From Sphingomicrobium astaxanthinifaciens (GTDB taxonomy: Bacteria > Pseudomonadota > Alphaproteobacteria > Sphingomonadales > Sphingomonadaceae), in contig NZ_JAKNYM010000001.1 of assembly GCF_022865105.1 (NCBI RefSeq), forward strand, positions 620,001 through 684,000: a stretch of 64,000 nt of DNA. The letters are read 5' to 3'. The notes under the pieces are model-generated. The model ran no database searches, was not told the DNA's origin, and saw only the letters and a list, made by a program, of their open reading frames with translations. Of the stretch, positions 27,172 to 38,300 are shown one piece after another. A program made the position numbers and the translations under genes. Within the stretch, counting starts at the first letter, position 1. Every line of letters starts with the position of its first letter.

Positions 27172-27326
27172 GCCCTAGCCGGGTTCGAGCCCCGCCGCGG
27201 GTTCGCGCCCGACATAGCCCTCCTTGCCCGGGTGGGGCCGCCTTTCAGATCGCCCCCCGTGCCTGAAAGTCCGGCATTATGTCCGCCTTCCCGCACCCCC
27301 TCGCGCTGCGCGGCGAACTGCGCTAG

Positions 27327-29329
<2,003 letters not shown>

Positions 29330-29378
29330 TGCCGCTTTCCATTGCCAATGGCGGCGGGCGAACATAAGGGCTTGAGAC

Positions 29379-29621
29379 ATGACTGACCGCGCAGACGTGA
29401 AAACCCGGCTTTTCGGCCTCATCGACCAGTATAACAAGAAGGGCGTGGAGGTCGGCGAAGAGACCCGCTTCGCGCAGGACCTCGAATGGGACAGTCTGAC
29501 GGTCCTCGACTTCGTCGCCGAGGTGGAGGACGAGTTCGACATCCTCATCACGATGAACCAGCAGGCCGAGATCGAGAAGGTCGGGCAGCTGATCGACGCC
29601 GTCGTGGAGATGGCCGAGTGA
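29379..29621 (+). CDS. Acyl carrier protein of the sphingolipid operon
   Basis: An 80-residue ACP with the phosphopantetheine site WDSL (Ser39) and the usual four-helix, acidic profile (VEDEFDI). It lacks the exact DSLD of the housekeeping AcpP, consistent with a specialised carrier. Its stop overlaps the GTG start of spt, so the two are translationally coupled. The likely job is delivery of the acyl chain to serine palmitoyltransferase; that assignment is from position and from the known Caulobacter locus. Confidence 0.88.
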   Translation: MTDRADVKTRLFGLIDQYNKKGVEVGEETRFAQDLEWDSLTVLDFVAEVEDEFDILITMNQQAEIEKVGQLIDAVVEMAE

Positions 29622-30859
29622 GCGGTACCGGCGCCAACCTGGCGGGGACCGCCCCCGCCTCGCCCGACCTGTTCGACAAGTTCCAGCCGCTGATCGATCA
29701 GCGCGAGGCGCTGCTGTCGACCGGGATCACCGATCCCTTCAACCTCGTCATGGAAGAGGTGATCTCGCCGACCGTGGCGATCTGCAACGGGCGCGAGACG
29801 ATCCTGCTCGGTACCTACAATTACATGGGCATGACCTTCGACCCCGACGTGATCGCGGCGGGCAAGCAGGCGCTCGAGGAATTCGGCTCGGGCACCACCG
29901 GCAGCCGCGTCCTCAACGGCACCTATGCCGGCCACAGGGACGTCGAGGCCGCGCTGCGCGAATTCTTCGACATGTCGGGCGCCATGGTCTTTTCCACCGG
30001 CTACCTCGCCAACACCGGCATCATCTCGACGATCGCGGGCAAGGACGATTACATCATCCTCGATGTCGACAGCCACGCCTCGATCTTCGATGGCTGCGCG
30101 ATGGGCAACGCCCAGGTCGTCCCCTTCCGCCACAACGACATCGAAGCGCTCGAGAAGCGGCTCAAGCGGCTGCCCAAGGAGGCGGGCAAGCTCGTCATCC
30201 TCGAGGGCGTCTATTCGATGCTCGGCGACGTCGCGCCCCTGGACAAGATGGTCCCGCTCGCCAAGCAATATGGCGCGATGGTGCTGGTCGACGAGGCGCA
30301 TTCGATGGGGTTCATCGGCGACCATGGACGCGGCGTCTGCGAGGCGCAGGGCGTGATCGACGATGTCGATTTCATCATCGGCACCTTCTCCAAGTCGGTC
30401 GGCACGGTCGGCGGCTATTGCGTTTCCAACCATCCCAAGTTCGAGATCCTCCGTCTCGTCAGCCGGGGCTATGTCTTCACCGCCTCGCTGCCCCCGAGCG
30501 TGGTGGCCACCGCCGCGACCTCGATCCGCAAGATCATGACCGCCAAGGACAAGCGCGAGCACCTGTGGAAAAACTCGCGCCGGCTCCACAAGGGGCTCAC
30601 CGACCTCGGCTTCATCCTCGGCACCAAGGAGCCGCAGTCGGCGATCATCAGCGTGATCATGCCCGACCTCGAGCGCGGGGCGATGATGTGGGAGGCGCTC
30701 CTCCACGAGGGGCTCTACGTCAACCTCGCGCGCCCGCCGGCGACGCCCGCGGGCATGACGCTGCTGCGCTGCTCGCTGTGCGCGCGCCATTCGGACGAGC
30801 AGGTCGGCGACATTCTCGGCATGTTCGAGCGCGCCGGCAGGAAAACCGGGTGCATCTGA
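29618..30859 (+). CDS. spt: Serine palmitoyltransferase
   Basis: A 413-residue PLP enzyme of the alpha-oxoamine synthase family, close in length to the soluble SPT of Sphingomonas. It joins an acyl thioester with serine, the first step of sphingolipid synthesis. PLP Lys259 lies in GTFSKSVGTVGGY; VDEAHSMG gives the Asp and His that hold the cofactor; DSHASIFDG has the stacking His. The start is GTG at 29618, overlapping the acp stop (GTGA); longer in-frame readings run into acp. It is the end of an obgE-reductase-acp-spt string. AONS or KBL are alternatives but fit the context and the acp pairing less well. Confidence 0.92.
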   Translation: MSGTGANLAGTAPASPDLFDKFQPLIDQREALLSTGITDPFNLVMEEVISPTVAICNGRETILLGTYNYMGMTFDPDVIAAGKQALEEFGSGTTGSRVLNGTYAGHRDVEAALREFFDMSGAMVFSTGYLANTGIISTIAGKDDYIILDVDSHASIFDGCAMGNAQVVPFRHNDIEALEKRLKRLPKEAGKLVILEGVYSMLGDVAPLDKMVPLAKQYGAMVLVDEAHSMGFIGDHGRGVCEAQGVIDDVDFIIGTFSKSVGTVGGYCVSNHPKFEILRLVSRGYVFTASLPPSVVATAATSIRKIMTAKDKREHLWKNSRRLHKGLTDLGFILGTKEPQSAIISVIMPDLERGAMMWEALLHEGLYVNLARPPATPAGMTLLRCSLCARHSDEQVGDILGMFERAGRKTGCI

Positions 30860-30885
30860 CCTTTTAACCATCGACCGCTTTGCCT

Positions 30886-32871
30886 ATGCTCGAGCGCATG
30901 ACGGGTGGGGACCAACAGCGCACCGCCGACTGGCGACGGGCCGGCGCGGCGATCATCGGCCTCCTGGCCATGCTCGCGCTGCTCGGCACCATCTGGCTCG
31001 TCTCGAGCTCGTCGCAGATGCGCGACGCGGCGATGGAGCGCGAGCGCAGCGCCTATGACGTCACGCTGCTGACCCGCACGCTCGATGCCAGCATGTCGCG
31101 CTCGGAGGCCGCGCTTGGCCGCTTTGTGCTCGACGAGGAAACCGAAAGCGGCAACCTCTACTACAACAATTGGCGGCTCGCCCGGCAGCAGCTCAACGAA
31201 CTCTATCGCCTCACCCGCGACCGTCCCGAGCAGCGCCAGCGGGTCGAGACGCTGGTCAACCTGTTCAACATTCGCGAAGAGGAGCTGTCCGCCGCCGCCC
31301 GCGCCGCCGCCGCCAAGCGCCGCGAAGGCGGCATCAGCCTCTATTATGCCGCCGGCCGTTCGGATACCGGCCCGCTGATGCGCCGCCAGTTGCAAGAGAT
31401 CGCGCAGGCCGAACGCGAGGCGCTCGAAGAGTCGATCGACCGCACACAATTGTTTGCCGCGCGCGCCAACCGCCTGAACGACTATCTCATCTGGCTGGGA
31501 GCCATCTCGGGGCTGATCGCGCTCTTCCTCGGTGCGCTCTCTTTCGAGGTGCTGCGCCAATATGCGCTGACCCGCAAGGAAGCCGAGCAGGAGAGCGAAC
31601 GCGCCTATGCGCTCGAGGAAGCGGTCGCCGAGCGCACCGCCGAACTTAGCGCCGCCAACGAGGCGCTGCGTGCCGAGGCCGAGGAACGCGAGGCCGCCGA
31701 GGCGCGGCTGCGGCAAGCGCAGAAGATGGAAGCGGTCGGCCAGCTCACCGGCGGCATCGCGCACGACTTCAACAACATGCTCGCGGTGGTGGTCGGCGGG
31801 CTCGACCTTGCACGCCGGCACATCGACGGGCCGCGCCGCGACCTGATGAGCCACCTCGGCAACGCGATGGAGGGCGCCACCCGCGCCGCCGCGCTGACCC
31901 GTCGCCTGCTCTCCTTCGCGCGGGCCGAACCGCTGCTGCCCGAGCGGGTCGAGGCCAAGCAGATGATCGGCTCGATGCGCGAGCTGCTCGACCGCACGCT
32001 GGGCGAGCAGATCAGCATCACCTATGCGATTGCCGAGGATGCCTGGCCGGTGTTCGTCGACGCGCACCAGTTCGAGAACGCGCTGCTCAACCTCGCGCTC
32101 AACGCGCGCGACGCCATGGCCGGCGAGGGCCAGCTCGAGATCCGCGCCGACAATGTCACGCTGGCGGCGGGCGAGGTTGGCGACATCCGCGCCGGCGACT
32201 ATCTGCGCGTGGCGGTGCGCGATACCGGCAAGGGCATGAGCGATGAGGTGCGCGAGCGCGCCTTCGAGCCCTTCTTCACGACCAAGGACGTCGGCAAGGG
32301 CACCGGGCTCGGGCTCAGCCAGATCTTCGGCTTCGCCCACCAGTCGGGCGGCGAGATCGGCATCGACACCGAGGTCGGCAAGGGCACCACCGTGGCGATC
32401 TATCTGCCGCGTACCGACGTGGCGGCGACCGCCCAGCCGGTCGCCCCGCTCGCGGCCGCGCAGGAGGAGGATGGCATCGTCTGCGCCAACGCGCGCATCC
32501 TGGTGGTCGAGGACGACCCGCGGGTGCGGACCGCCACCGTGGGCGCGCTCGAGGACCTCGGCTACGACCCGGTCAGCTGCAGCAGCGGCGCCGAGGCGTT
32601 GTCGCTCTTCGCCCCCGGCCGCTTCGACCTCGTCATCTCCGACGTGATCATGCCCGAGATGACCGGCACCGAACTGGTCCGCCATCTCACCGCCGCCGAG
32701 CCCGGGCTCGCGGTGCTGTTCGTGACCGGCTACGTCGGCGATGACGAAAGCGACGAGCTCGCCGATCACGAACTCCTGCGCAAGCCCTTCACCGTGGGCG
32801 CGCTGTCGAAGGCGGTCGCCGAGGCGCTGCGCCGCGCGAGCGGCGGCGCGCCGACCGCGGTGGCGAGCTAG
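30886..32871 (+). CDS. Hybrid sensor histidine kinase with C-terminal receiver
   Basis: About 661 residues. Membrane helices near 21-41 and 201-221 enclose a helical periplasmic sensor of CHASE3 type; a coiled coil (225-280) follows. The HisKA domain has His293 (GGIAHDFNNML), and the ATPase domain has N (NLALNARDA), DTGKGM and GTGLGLS. The receiver has Asp586 (LVISDVIMPEM) and a late Lys-Pro. The start is uncertain: ATG at 30886 or 30898, or TTG at 30880. It follows spt by 26 bases on the same strand, so it may be co-transcribed. No partner regulator is adjacent. The signal is unknown. Confidence 0.9.
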   Translation: MLERMTGGDQQRTADWRRAGAAIIGLLAMLALLGTIWLVSSSSQMRDAAMERERSAYDVTLLTRTLDASMSRSEAALGRFVLDEETESGNLYYNNWRLARQQLNELYRLTRDRPEQRQRVETLVNLFNIREEELSAAARAAAAKRREGGISLYYAAGRSDTGPLMRRQLQEIAQAEREALEESIDRTQLFAARANRLNDYLIWLGAISGLIALFLGALSFEVLRQYALTRKEAEQESERAYALEEAVAERTAELSAANEALRAEAEEREAAEARLRQAQKMEAVGQLTGGIAHDFNNMLAVVVGGLDLARRHIDGPRRDLMSHLGNAMEGATRAAALTRRLLSFARAEPLLPERVEAKQMIGSMRELLDRTLGEQISITYAIAEDAWPVFVDAHQFENALLNLALNARDAMAGEGQLEIRADNVTLAAGEVGDIRAGDYLRVAVRDTGKGMSDEVRERAFEPFFTTKDVGKGTGLGLSQIFGFAHQSGGEIGIDTEVGKGTTVAIYLPRTDVAATAQPVAPLAAAQEEDGIVCANARILVVEDDPRVRTATVGALEDLGYDPVSCSSGAEALSLFAPGRFDLVISDVIMPEMTGTELVRHLTAAEPGLAVLFVTGYVGDDESDELADHELLRKPFTVGALSKAVAEALRRASGGAPTAVAS

Positions 32872-32887
32872 CCTCGCCCCCCTCGCC

Positions 32888-33400
32888 TCAGCGGGTCCAC
32901 GGCCCGATCGACAGCCCCTTCAGATAGAGCAACCGGACGCCCATCCGCCGCGTGCCGTTGCCGACCCGGAAGGCCACTTCGTCATGCTCGGGCTTACGAT
33001 CGAACAGCGTGATGGACGCATTGTTCGAGAAGGCGCCGCCGTCGCGGCGACCGATTTCCTTGTCGCCGTCGAGGTCGTGCTGGAGCCCGAAGGCATAGGT
33101 GCCGGGACGCGGCACCGCCACGCACAGGTCGACATCGCCGCGCGGCGGCACGGCGACCGTGAGATGGTGAATCTTGCGCCCGCCGACCAGCCAGTTGTCG
33201 GGATTGCCGTCGTAGAGCGAGAGCCGCAGCGTCCCCGTTTGCGCCTTGAACCCCGACACCCGAACGAGCACCGAGGGCCGCCCGGCATCGCAGGCATCGA
33301 CATCGCCATAGACCCCCGCGGCACGGGCGGGGGCGGCCGACACCAGCCCCGCCACCAGGCAGGCGGCCGCGGCGTGGAGGGCAAAAAGCTTGTTCGACAT
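32888..33400 (-). CDS. DUF2141-family secreted protein
   Basis: A 170-residue protein with a signal peptide (about 1-27, ending Ala-Arg-Ala-Ala) and a beta-rich domain typical of DUF2141: TGTLRLSLYDG, a Pro-Gly-Thr-Tyr-Ala strand, then HDLDGDKEI and a late GFSNN-like turn (GAFSNNA). Two Cys in the mature part could pair. The family's function is not known to me. It is the only minus-strand gene in the middle of this block, convergent with the kinase and divergent from lptF. Confidence 0.82.
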   Translation of the reverse strand: MSNKLFALHAAAACLVAGLVSAAPARAAGVYGDVDACDAGRPSVLVRVSGFKAQTGTLRLSLYDGNPDNWLVGGRKIHHLTVAVPPRGDVDLCVAVPRPGTYAFGLQHDLDGDKEIGRRDGGAFSNNASITLFDRKPEHDEVAFRVGNGTRRMGVRLLYLKGLSIGPWTR

Positions 33401-33525
33401 GATTGACTCGGCTTTCGGGCTATGGGCACAGGGGGCGCGTTTCGGCGGGGTCGCGAACCCGCCCCGGCTGCCCTATATGACCGCCAATTGGGCAATTTCA
33501 TGGTCGGTTGATGAACGGGAGATAA

Positions 33526-34767
33526 ATGGCGCTGATCGACCGATATCTGGCCCGGGCCATCTTCATCCCGTTGCTGGGCACCCTGCTGCTCGCCGCGATG
33601 CTGCTGGTACTCGACAAGATGCTGCGGCTGTTCGATTTCGTGGTGTCGGCGGGCGGGCCGGTCAGCGTGGTGTGGCAGATGCTCGCCAACATGCTGCCTG
33701 AATATTTCGCGCTCGGCATCCCGATCGGGCTGTTGCTCGGGATCCTGCTGGCCTTTCGCGGGCTCGCGCTGTCGTCCGAGCTCGACGCGCTGCGCGGCAT
33801 CGGGGTGAGCTACGGGCGGATGCTGCGCGTGCCCTATTTCTACGCGATCGCCCTGCTGCTGCTCAACCTCTTCATCGTCAGCTATGTCGAGCCTTATGCG
33901 CGCTACAATTACGAGGGGCTGCGCTTCGACCTGCGCTCGGGCACGCTCGGCGCCTCGATCAAGGTCGCCGAGTTCAACCGGCTGGGTGACGACCTGACGC
34001 TGCGGATCGACAAGTCGGAGGAGGAGGGCAGCGACCTGTCGGGCATCTTCGTCGCGCTCAAATCGGACGAGATGGACATCGCCGCCACCGCCGCGCGCGG
34101 CGAGTTCCTCGCCACCGACGACCCCGACACGATCATCTTCCGGCTGCGCGACGGGCGCCTCATCCAGGACGAGGCCAGCTTCGCCACCCCGCGCACGCTC
34201 GCCTTCGACAGCTACGACCTGCCGATCCGGCTGCCCGAGGTGGGGGCCTTCCGATCGCGCGGGCTCGACGAGATCCGCGAACTCTATCTGCCCGAACTGG
34301 CGCAGCTCGCCTATTTCACCGCGGGCGCCGATCCCGAGCAGCAACTGGCGGCCCGCGCCAACCTCCACTTCCGCCTCGTCGAGGTCATCATGATGCTAAT
34401 GCTGCCGCTGCTGGCGATCGCTTTGGCGGTCCCACCCAAGCGATCGAGCAGTTCGCTCGGCATCTTCGTGGCGATCGTGATGGTGGTGACCTACCACAAG
34501 ATCAACCAATATGCGCAGGGCGCGGGCGCGCAGGGGCGGCTCAACCCCGAGCTCGCGCTCTATGTCCCCTTTGTCGTCTTCGTCGTGCTGATCGGCTGGA
34601 TGTACCATGTCATCGCGCACCGCCCCGGCGGGCAGCCGATCGGCGCGCTCGAGGCCGCCTTCGCCAAGGTCGCCAAGGGCGTGAAGAAGCTGCTCCCCAA
34701 CCCGCGCGCGCGAGCGCTGGCGCGGCGGCAGGCGGCGCGTGACGCGCGGGAGGCCGCCGCCTCGTGA
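33526..34767 (+). CDS. lptF: LPS export ABC transporter permease LptF
   Basis: A 413-residue LptF/YjgP-family permease. It starts DRYLARAIFIPLL, has three N-terminal membrane helices, a large periplasmic beta-jellyroll (about residues 130-260) and three C-terminal helices (around 290-370), then a basic cytoplasmic tail. LptF and LptG form the inner-membrane part of the Lpt machine that extracts LPS, powered by LptB. It overlaps lptG by 4 bases. No lptA, lptB or lptC is in the window. The nearby sphingolipid genes raise the question of whether it also handles those lipids. Confidence 0.93.
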   Translation: MALIDRYLARAIFIPLLGTLLLAAMLLVLDKMLRLFDFVVSAGGPVSVVWQMLANMLPEYFALGIPIGLLLGILLAFRGLALSSELDALRGIGVSYGRMLRVPYFYAIALLLLNLFIVSYVEPYARYNYEGLRFDLRSGTLGASIKVAEFNRLGDDLTLRIDKSEEEGSDLSGIFVALKSDEMDIAATAARGEFLATDDPDTIIFRLRDGRLIQDEASFATPRTLAFDSYDLPIRLPEVGAFRSRGLDEIRELYLPELAQLAYFTAGADPEQQLAARANLHFRLVEVIMMLMLPLLAIALAVPPKRSSSSLGIFVAIVMVVTYHKINQYAQGAGAQGRLNPELALYVPFVVFVVLIGWMYHVIAHRPGGQPIGALEAAFAKVAKGVKKLLPNPRARALARRQAARDAREAAAS

Positions 34768-35861
34768 TCAATCTCGACTTCATGCCCTCGCGCCGGCTCG
34801 CGCTCTACATGGTCAAGCTGATGGTCTCGCGCAGCCTTGCCGTGCTCGTCGCGCTGGTGCTCGTGCTGCTCATGCTCGACCTCCTCGGCGAGAGCGGGAA
34901 GATCCTCGCGGTCGAGGGCAATGGCGAGGCCGACCTGTGGCGCTACGCGGGGCTGCGGCTGCCGATGCTGGTCAGCCGTTTCCTGCCTTTCTCGGTCCTG
35001 CTCGGCTGCCTCATCGCCTTTGCCGGGCTCAACCAGCACAGCGAGGTGATCTCGATGAAGGCGGCGGGGCTGTCGGCGCACCAGATCCTCGCCCCGCTCA
35101 TCATCGCCGCCGCCGGTCTCGGCGCGCTATTGTTCGCCTTCAACGAGGCGGTGGTGGTCGATTCCGCGCGCGTCATCAACGCCTGGAAGGACAGCGACTA
35201 CGAGCCGATCCCCCCCGATACCGGGGTCTACACCAATGTCTGGCTCGCGCAGGACGGCACCCTTGTCCACGCCCGGCAGGCCTCGGGGCGCGGGCCCGAC
35301 TTCCAGATCACCGACCTCACCCTCTACGAGCGCGAGGCGGGCACGGTGGCGCGGATCGTCGAGGCCGATCGCGCGCTGCCCCATGGCGACCGCTGGATGC
35401 TCGAGGGGGTGCGCCGCTACGACGCGGGGATGAACCTTGTCACCGAGACGGCGCGCGAGACCGCGCTGCCGGGGATCGGGCCGGCCCAGTTCCGGCTCGC
35501 CAAGGTCGACCCCGAGGCGCTCGACATCGTCACCCTCGGGCGCACCATCGCCGACCTCGAGGCGGCGCAACTGTCGACCACCGCGGCGCGGGCCGGCTGG
35601 TGGCACAAGATCACCGGTCCGGTCTCGACCATCCTCATGCCGCTGCTCGCCGCGGTCGCCGCCTTCGGGCTCGCCCGGTCGGGCCAGCTCCTGCTGCGCG
35701 CGGTGATCGGGATGGCGCTCGGCTTCGCCTATTTCGTCGCCGACAACTTCAGCCTCGCGATGGGCAATGCGGGGGTCTATTCGCCGATGCTGGCGACGTG
35801 GGGACCGGTGATCCTCTTCGCCGCGCTGGGCGAAGCGATCCTCATCCGATCGGAAGAATGA
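34764..35861 (+). CDS. lptG: LPS export ABC transporter permease LptG
   Basis: A 365-residue partner of LptF with the same layout: N-terminal helices (MVKLMVSRSLAVLVALVLVLL; PFSVLLGCLIAFAGLNQHSE), a periplasmic jellyroll (about 140-255) and C-terminal helices with SGQLLLRAVIGMALGFAYF. The start is GTG at 34764 inside the lptF stop, so the two proteins are coupled. It converges with the desaturase gene 13 bases on. LptG pairs with LptF for lipid transfer to the periplasmic bridge. Confidence 0.93.
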   Translation: MINLDFMPSRRLALYMVKLMVSRSLAVLVALVLVLLMLDLLGESGKILAVEGNGEADLWRYAGLRLPMLVSRFLPFSVLLGCLIAFAGLNQHSEVISMKAAGLSAHQILAPLIIAAAGLGALLFAFNEAVVVDSARVINAWKDSDYEPIPPDTGVYTNVWLAQDGTLVHARQASGRGPDFQITDLTLYEREAGTVARIVEADRALPHGDRWMLEGVRRYDAGMNLVTETARETALPGIGPAQFRLAKVDPEALDIVTLGRTIADLEAAQLSTTAARAGWWHKITGPVSTILMPLLAAVAAFGLARSGQLLLRAVIGMALGFAYFVADNFSLAMGNAGVYSPMLATWGPVILFAALGEAILIRSEE

Positions 35862-35874
35862 CAGGCAGCGCGCC

Positions 35875-36999
35875 CTAGCGGCGCGCGAAGGTCTGCCGCG
35901 CGAGGTTGGCGACGAGCGGCCACAGCCCGGTCGCGCTCGTCCGATGATAGGCCGAGCCCGCCTCCAGCTCCTCGCTCAGCCGGCGATGCGCCTTGCCGAG
36001 GTTATGGTAGGGCACCCCCGGCAGCAGGTGGTGGAGCGCATGGTAGCGCAGCCCCACCGGCGCCCACAGCGCCGAAAGCATGTTGGGCGGCGGCACGTTG
36101 ACGCTGTCGAGATACTGCTCGGTCACGCTGACCGGCTGGCGCGCGTCATTTTCCCACAGGTGCGCGACCAGCGTGCGCAGCTGGTTGAGCCCCATCAGCG
36201 CGCAGGCGACGAGCATGAAGGTCACGAACGCCGAGACGGGGACGAGCCCGGCGACAACGGCGCCGATCAGCGCCCAGCTCCACAGCACCCCGCCCACTTC
36301 CTGGTAGGTGAACTGGCGCGCGAACTCGCCCTCGGGCCAGGCGCGGCGGAAATCGGGATTGATCTGCAGCCCCGAATATTTCTCGACTACCTGCCGACGC
36401 AGCGCGGCGGAGAAGAAGCTCAAGGGGGCGAGCAGCGCGAAGCGGAACAGGAGCAGCACCGGCGCGAGCGTGCCGAACAGCATGAAGACGGGCAGGCTCC
36501 ACGGCTTCATCGAGGCCAGCGGCAGATATTCGGGATCGTCGATGGTGCCGAACTTGGTCTTGGCGTGATGCTGGTTGTGTACGCCTTCGTACATGAAGGA
36601 GGGCGCGAACAGCGGCACCCCCACGAGCATGTTCCAGACCAGCCGGAAATAGGGCAGGTCGCCCTTCTTGATATGCGCGATCTCGTGGATGAAGCTACCG
36701 GCGCGGTAGAGCGCGAGCGTCGCCACCGCGCCAAAGGCGAGCTTGAACCCGATCGGCCCGGCAAGGATCGCGGCGACCAGCGCGCCATAGCCGAGCAGCA
36801 CCGAGGCGAGGAGATCGGCCCAGTAGATGCGCGCATCGGGGCGGTTGAGATCGCGGGTCAGCTGCGCGGCGGCCTTGAGCATCGCCTTGTCGTCGTTGCC
36901 GGCCGGCGCCTTGCTCGCGCGCACGCGCGTACGCGAGGGCGCGCCCAGCGCGATGAAGCCCGTCTCGTCGGGGGCGAAGGATTTGGTCTCGAACGTCAT
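35875..36999 (-). CDS. Membrane fatty-acid/sphingolipid desaturase-type di-iron enzyme
   Basis: A 374-residue membrane desaturase. The three His boxes are HEIAH (105-109), HNQHH (141-145) and HALHH (320-324), spaced as in fatty-acid desaturases with hydrophobic segments between. These enzymes bring two irons to the cytoplasmic face and insert a double bond or hydroxyl into an acyl chain. The start is the ATG at 36999, with a GGAAG element upstream; the longer frame adds nonfamily sequence. It is divergent from the ceramide-synthase-like GNAT gene, so a sphingolipid or its acyl chain is a fair guess for the substrate. That is inference. Confidence 0.85.
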   Translation of the reverse strand: MTFETKSFAPDETGFIALGAPSRTRVRASKAPAGNDDKAMLKAAAQLTRDLNRPDARIYWADLLASVLLGYGALVAAILAGPIGFKLAFGAVATLALYRAGSFIHEIAHIKKGDLPYFRLVWNMLVGVPLFAPSFMYEGVHNQHHAKTKFGTIDDPEYLPLASMKPWSLPVFMLFGTLAPVLLLFRFALLAPLSFFSAALRRQVVEKYSGLQINPDFRRAWPEGEFARQFTYQEVGGVLWSWALIGAVVAGLVPVSAFVTFMLVACALMGLNQLRTLVAHLWENDARQPVSVTEQYLDSVNVPPPNMLSALWAPVGLRYHALHHLLPGVPYHNLGKAHRRLSEELEAGSAYHRTSATGLWPLVANLARQTFARR

Positions 37000-37138
37000 G
37001 CTGCTTCTGTCGCTTCCTCGCGCCTTTCTTCGCCAAATGCGGCACCATGATGGCGGGCGCGCGATCGGTGCGTTTTTTAGCGAAACCAACCTGAAGCTAG
37101 GATGACAAAGTCGTTGCGGAGCGGTAGCGCAGGAAGCG

Positions 37139-38275
37139 ATGTCGAAGAGCCTTTCCGTCACTCCCGTTCGCGGCCGCGCCGATCGGGCCGCCTTCATCGA
37201 CCTGCCATGGGCGATCTACGCCGACGACCCCCATTGGGTCGCGCCGCTGAAGGCCGAGGTCCGGGCCTTGCTCGATCCGCGGGCCAACCCCTGGTTCGCG
37301 CACGGCGACCTGCAGCTCTTCCTCGCCCGCCGCGGCGAGGAGGTGGTCGGGCGCATCAGCGCGCATGTCGACCACCTGTGGGCCGAGCGCTATCCGGGGC
37401 AGGGCCATTGGGGCCTGTTCGAGGCCAAGGACGCCGAGACCGCCGCCGCGCTGATCGCCGCCGCCGAGGACTGGCTTCGCGCGCAGGGCATGACGAGCGT
37501 GGTGGGCCCCTTCTCGCTGTCGATCTGGGACGAACCCGGCCTGCTGATCGAGGGGTTCGAGGAACCCCCGATGGTCATGATGGGCCATCACCGACCCGTC
37601 TACCAGCGCTGGGTCGAGGCCGCGGGCTATGCGAAGATCCGCGACCTCCTCACCTTCGCGCTCGACATCCGGATCGACATGATCCCGGTGATCGACAAGC
37701 TCATCAAGCTGGGCGAGAAGAACCCGCGCATCGTCATCCGCGACGTCGACAAGTCGAGGTTCGACGAGGAAGCGGCGATCATCCTCGATATCCTCAACGA
37801 CGCCTGGTCGGACAATTGGGGCTATATCCCGCTGACCGATGCCGAGATCGCCCAGGCGGGCAAGAAGCTGAAACCGATCATCGTCGAGGACCTCGTCAAG
37901 ATCGCCGAGGTCGACGGCGAACCGGTCGCCTTCATGCTGACCATCCCCGACATCAACGAACTAATCGCCGACCTCGACGGCAGGCTCTTCCCCTTTGGCT
38001 GGGCCAAGCTGCTGTGGCGGCTGCGCAAGCCCTATACGCGCCGGGTGCGCGTGCCGCTGATGGGGGTGCGCAAGTCGCACCAGAAGGGGCGCATGGCGAG
38101 CCAGCTCGCCTTCATGATGATCGAATATACGCGCCGCGTTTGCGTCAACAAATATGGCATCAACTTCGGCGAATTCGGCTGGGTGCTCGAGGACAACCAG
38201 GGGATGATGAGCATTGCCCAACTGCCCGGCGCGGGCACCAACCATACCTACCGCGTCTACCAAAAAGCGCTCTAG
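37139..38275 (+). CDS. Large GNAT-fold protein, bacterial ceramide synthase candidate
   Basis: A 378-residue protein of the size and look of the GNAT-superfamily enzyme reported in Caulobacter as bacterial ceramide synthase (bCerS), which N-acylates the long-chain base. It has an N-terminal GNAT-like region (VAPLKAEVRALLD, SAHVDHLWAE), then GPFSLSIWDEPGLL and a second region with RVRVPLMGVRKSHQKGR, recalling an acyl-CoA-binding loop. A good ribosome site (AGGAAG) is present. spt, acp and the CerR-like gene lie 6-9 kb upstream on the same strand. The family match comes from memory of length and annotation; activity is inferred. Confidence 0.65.
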   Translation: MSKSLSVTPVRGRADRAAFIDLPWAIYADDPHWVAPLKAEVRALLDPRANPWFAHGDLQLFLARRGEEVVGRISAHVDHLWAERYPGQGHWGLFEAKDAETAAALIAAAEDWLRAQGMTSVVGPFSLSIWDEPGLLIEGFEEPPMVMMGHHRPVYQRWVEAAGYAKIRDLLTFALDIRIDMIPVIDKLIKLGEKNPRIVIRDVDKSRFDEEAAIILDILNDAWSDNWGYIPLTDAEIAQAGKKLKPIIVEDLVKIAEVDGEPVAFMLTIPDINELIADLDGRLFPFGWAKLLWRLRKPYTRRVRVPLMGVRKSHQKGRMASQLAFMMIEYTRRVCVNKYGINFGEFGWVLEDNQGMMSIAQLPGAGTNHTYRVYQKAL

Positions 38276-38300
38276 CGCCCCGTTTGACCCTAGCCCGCCC

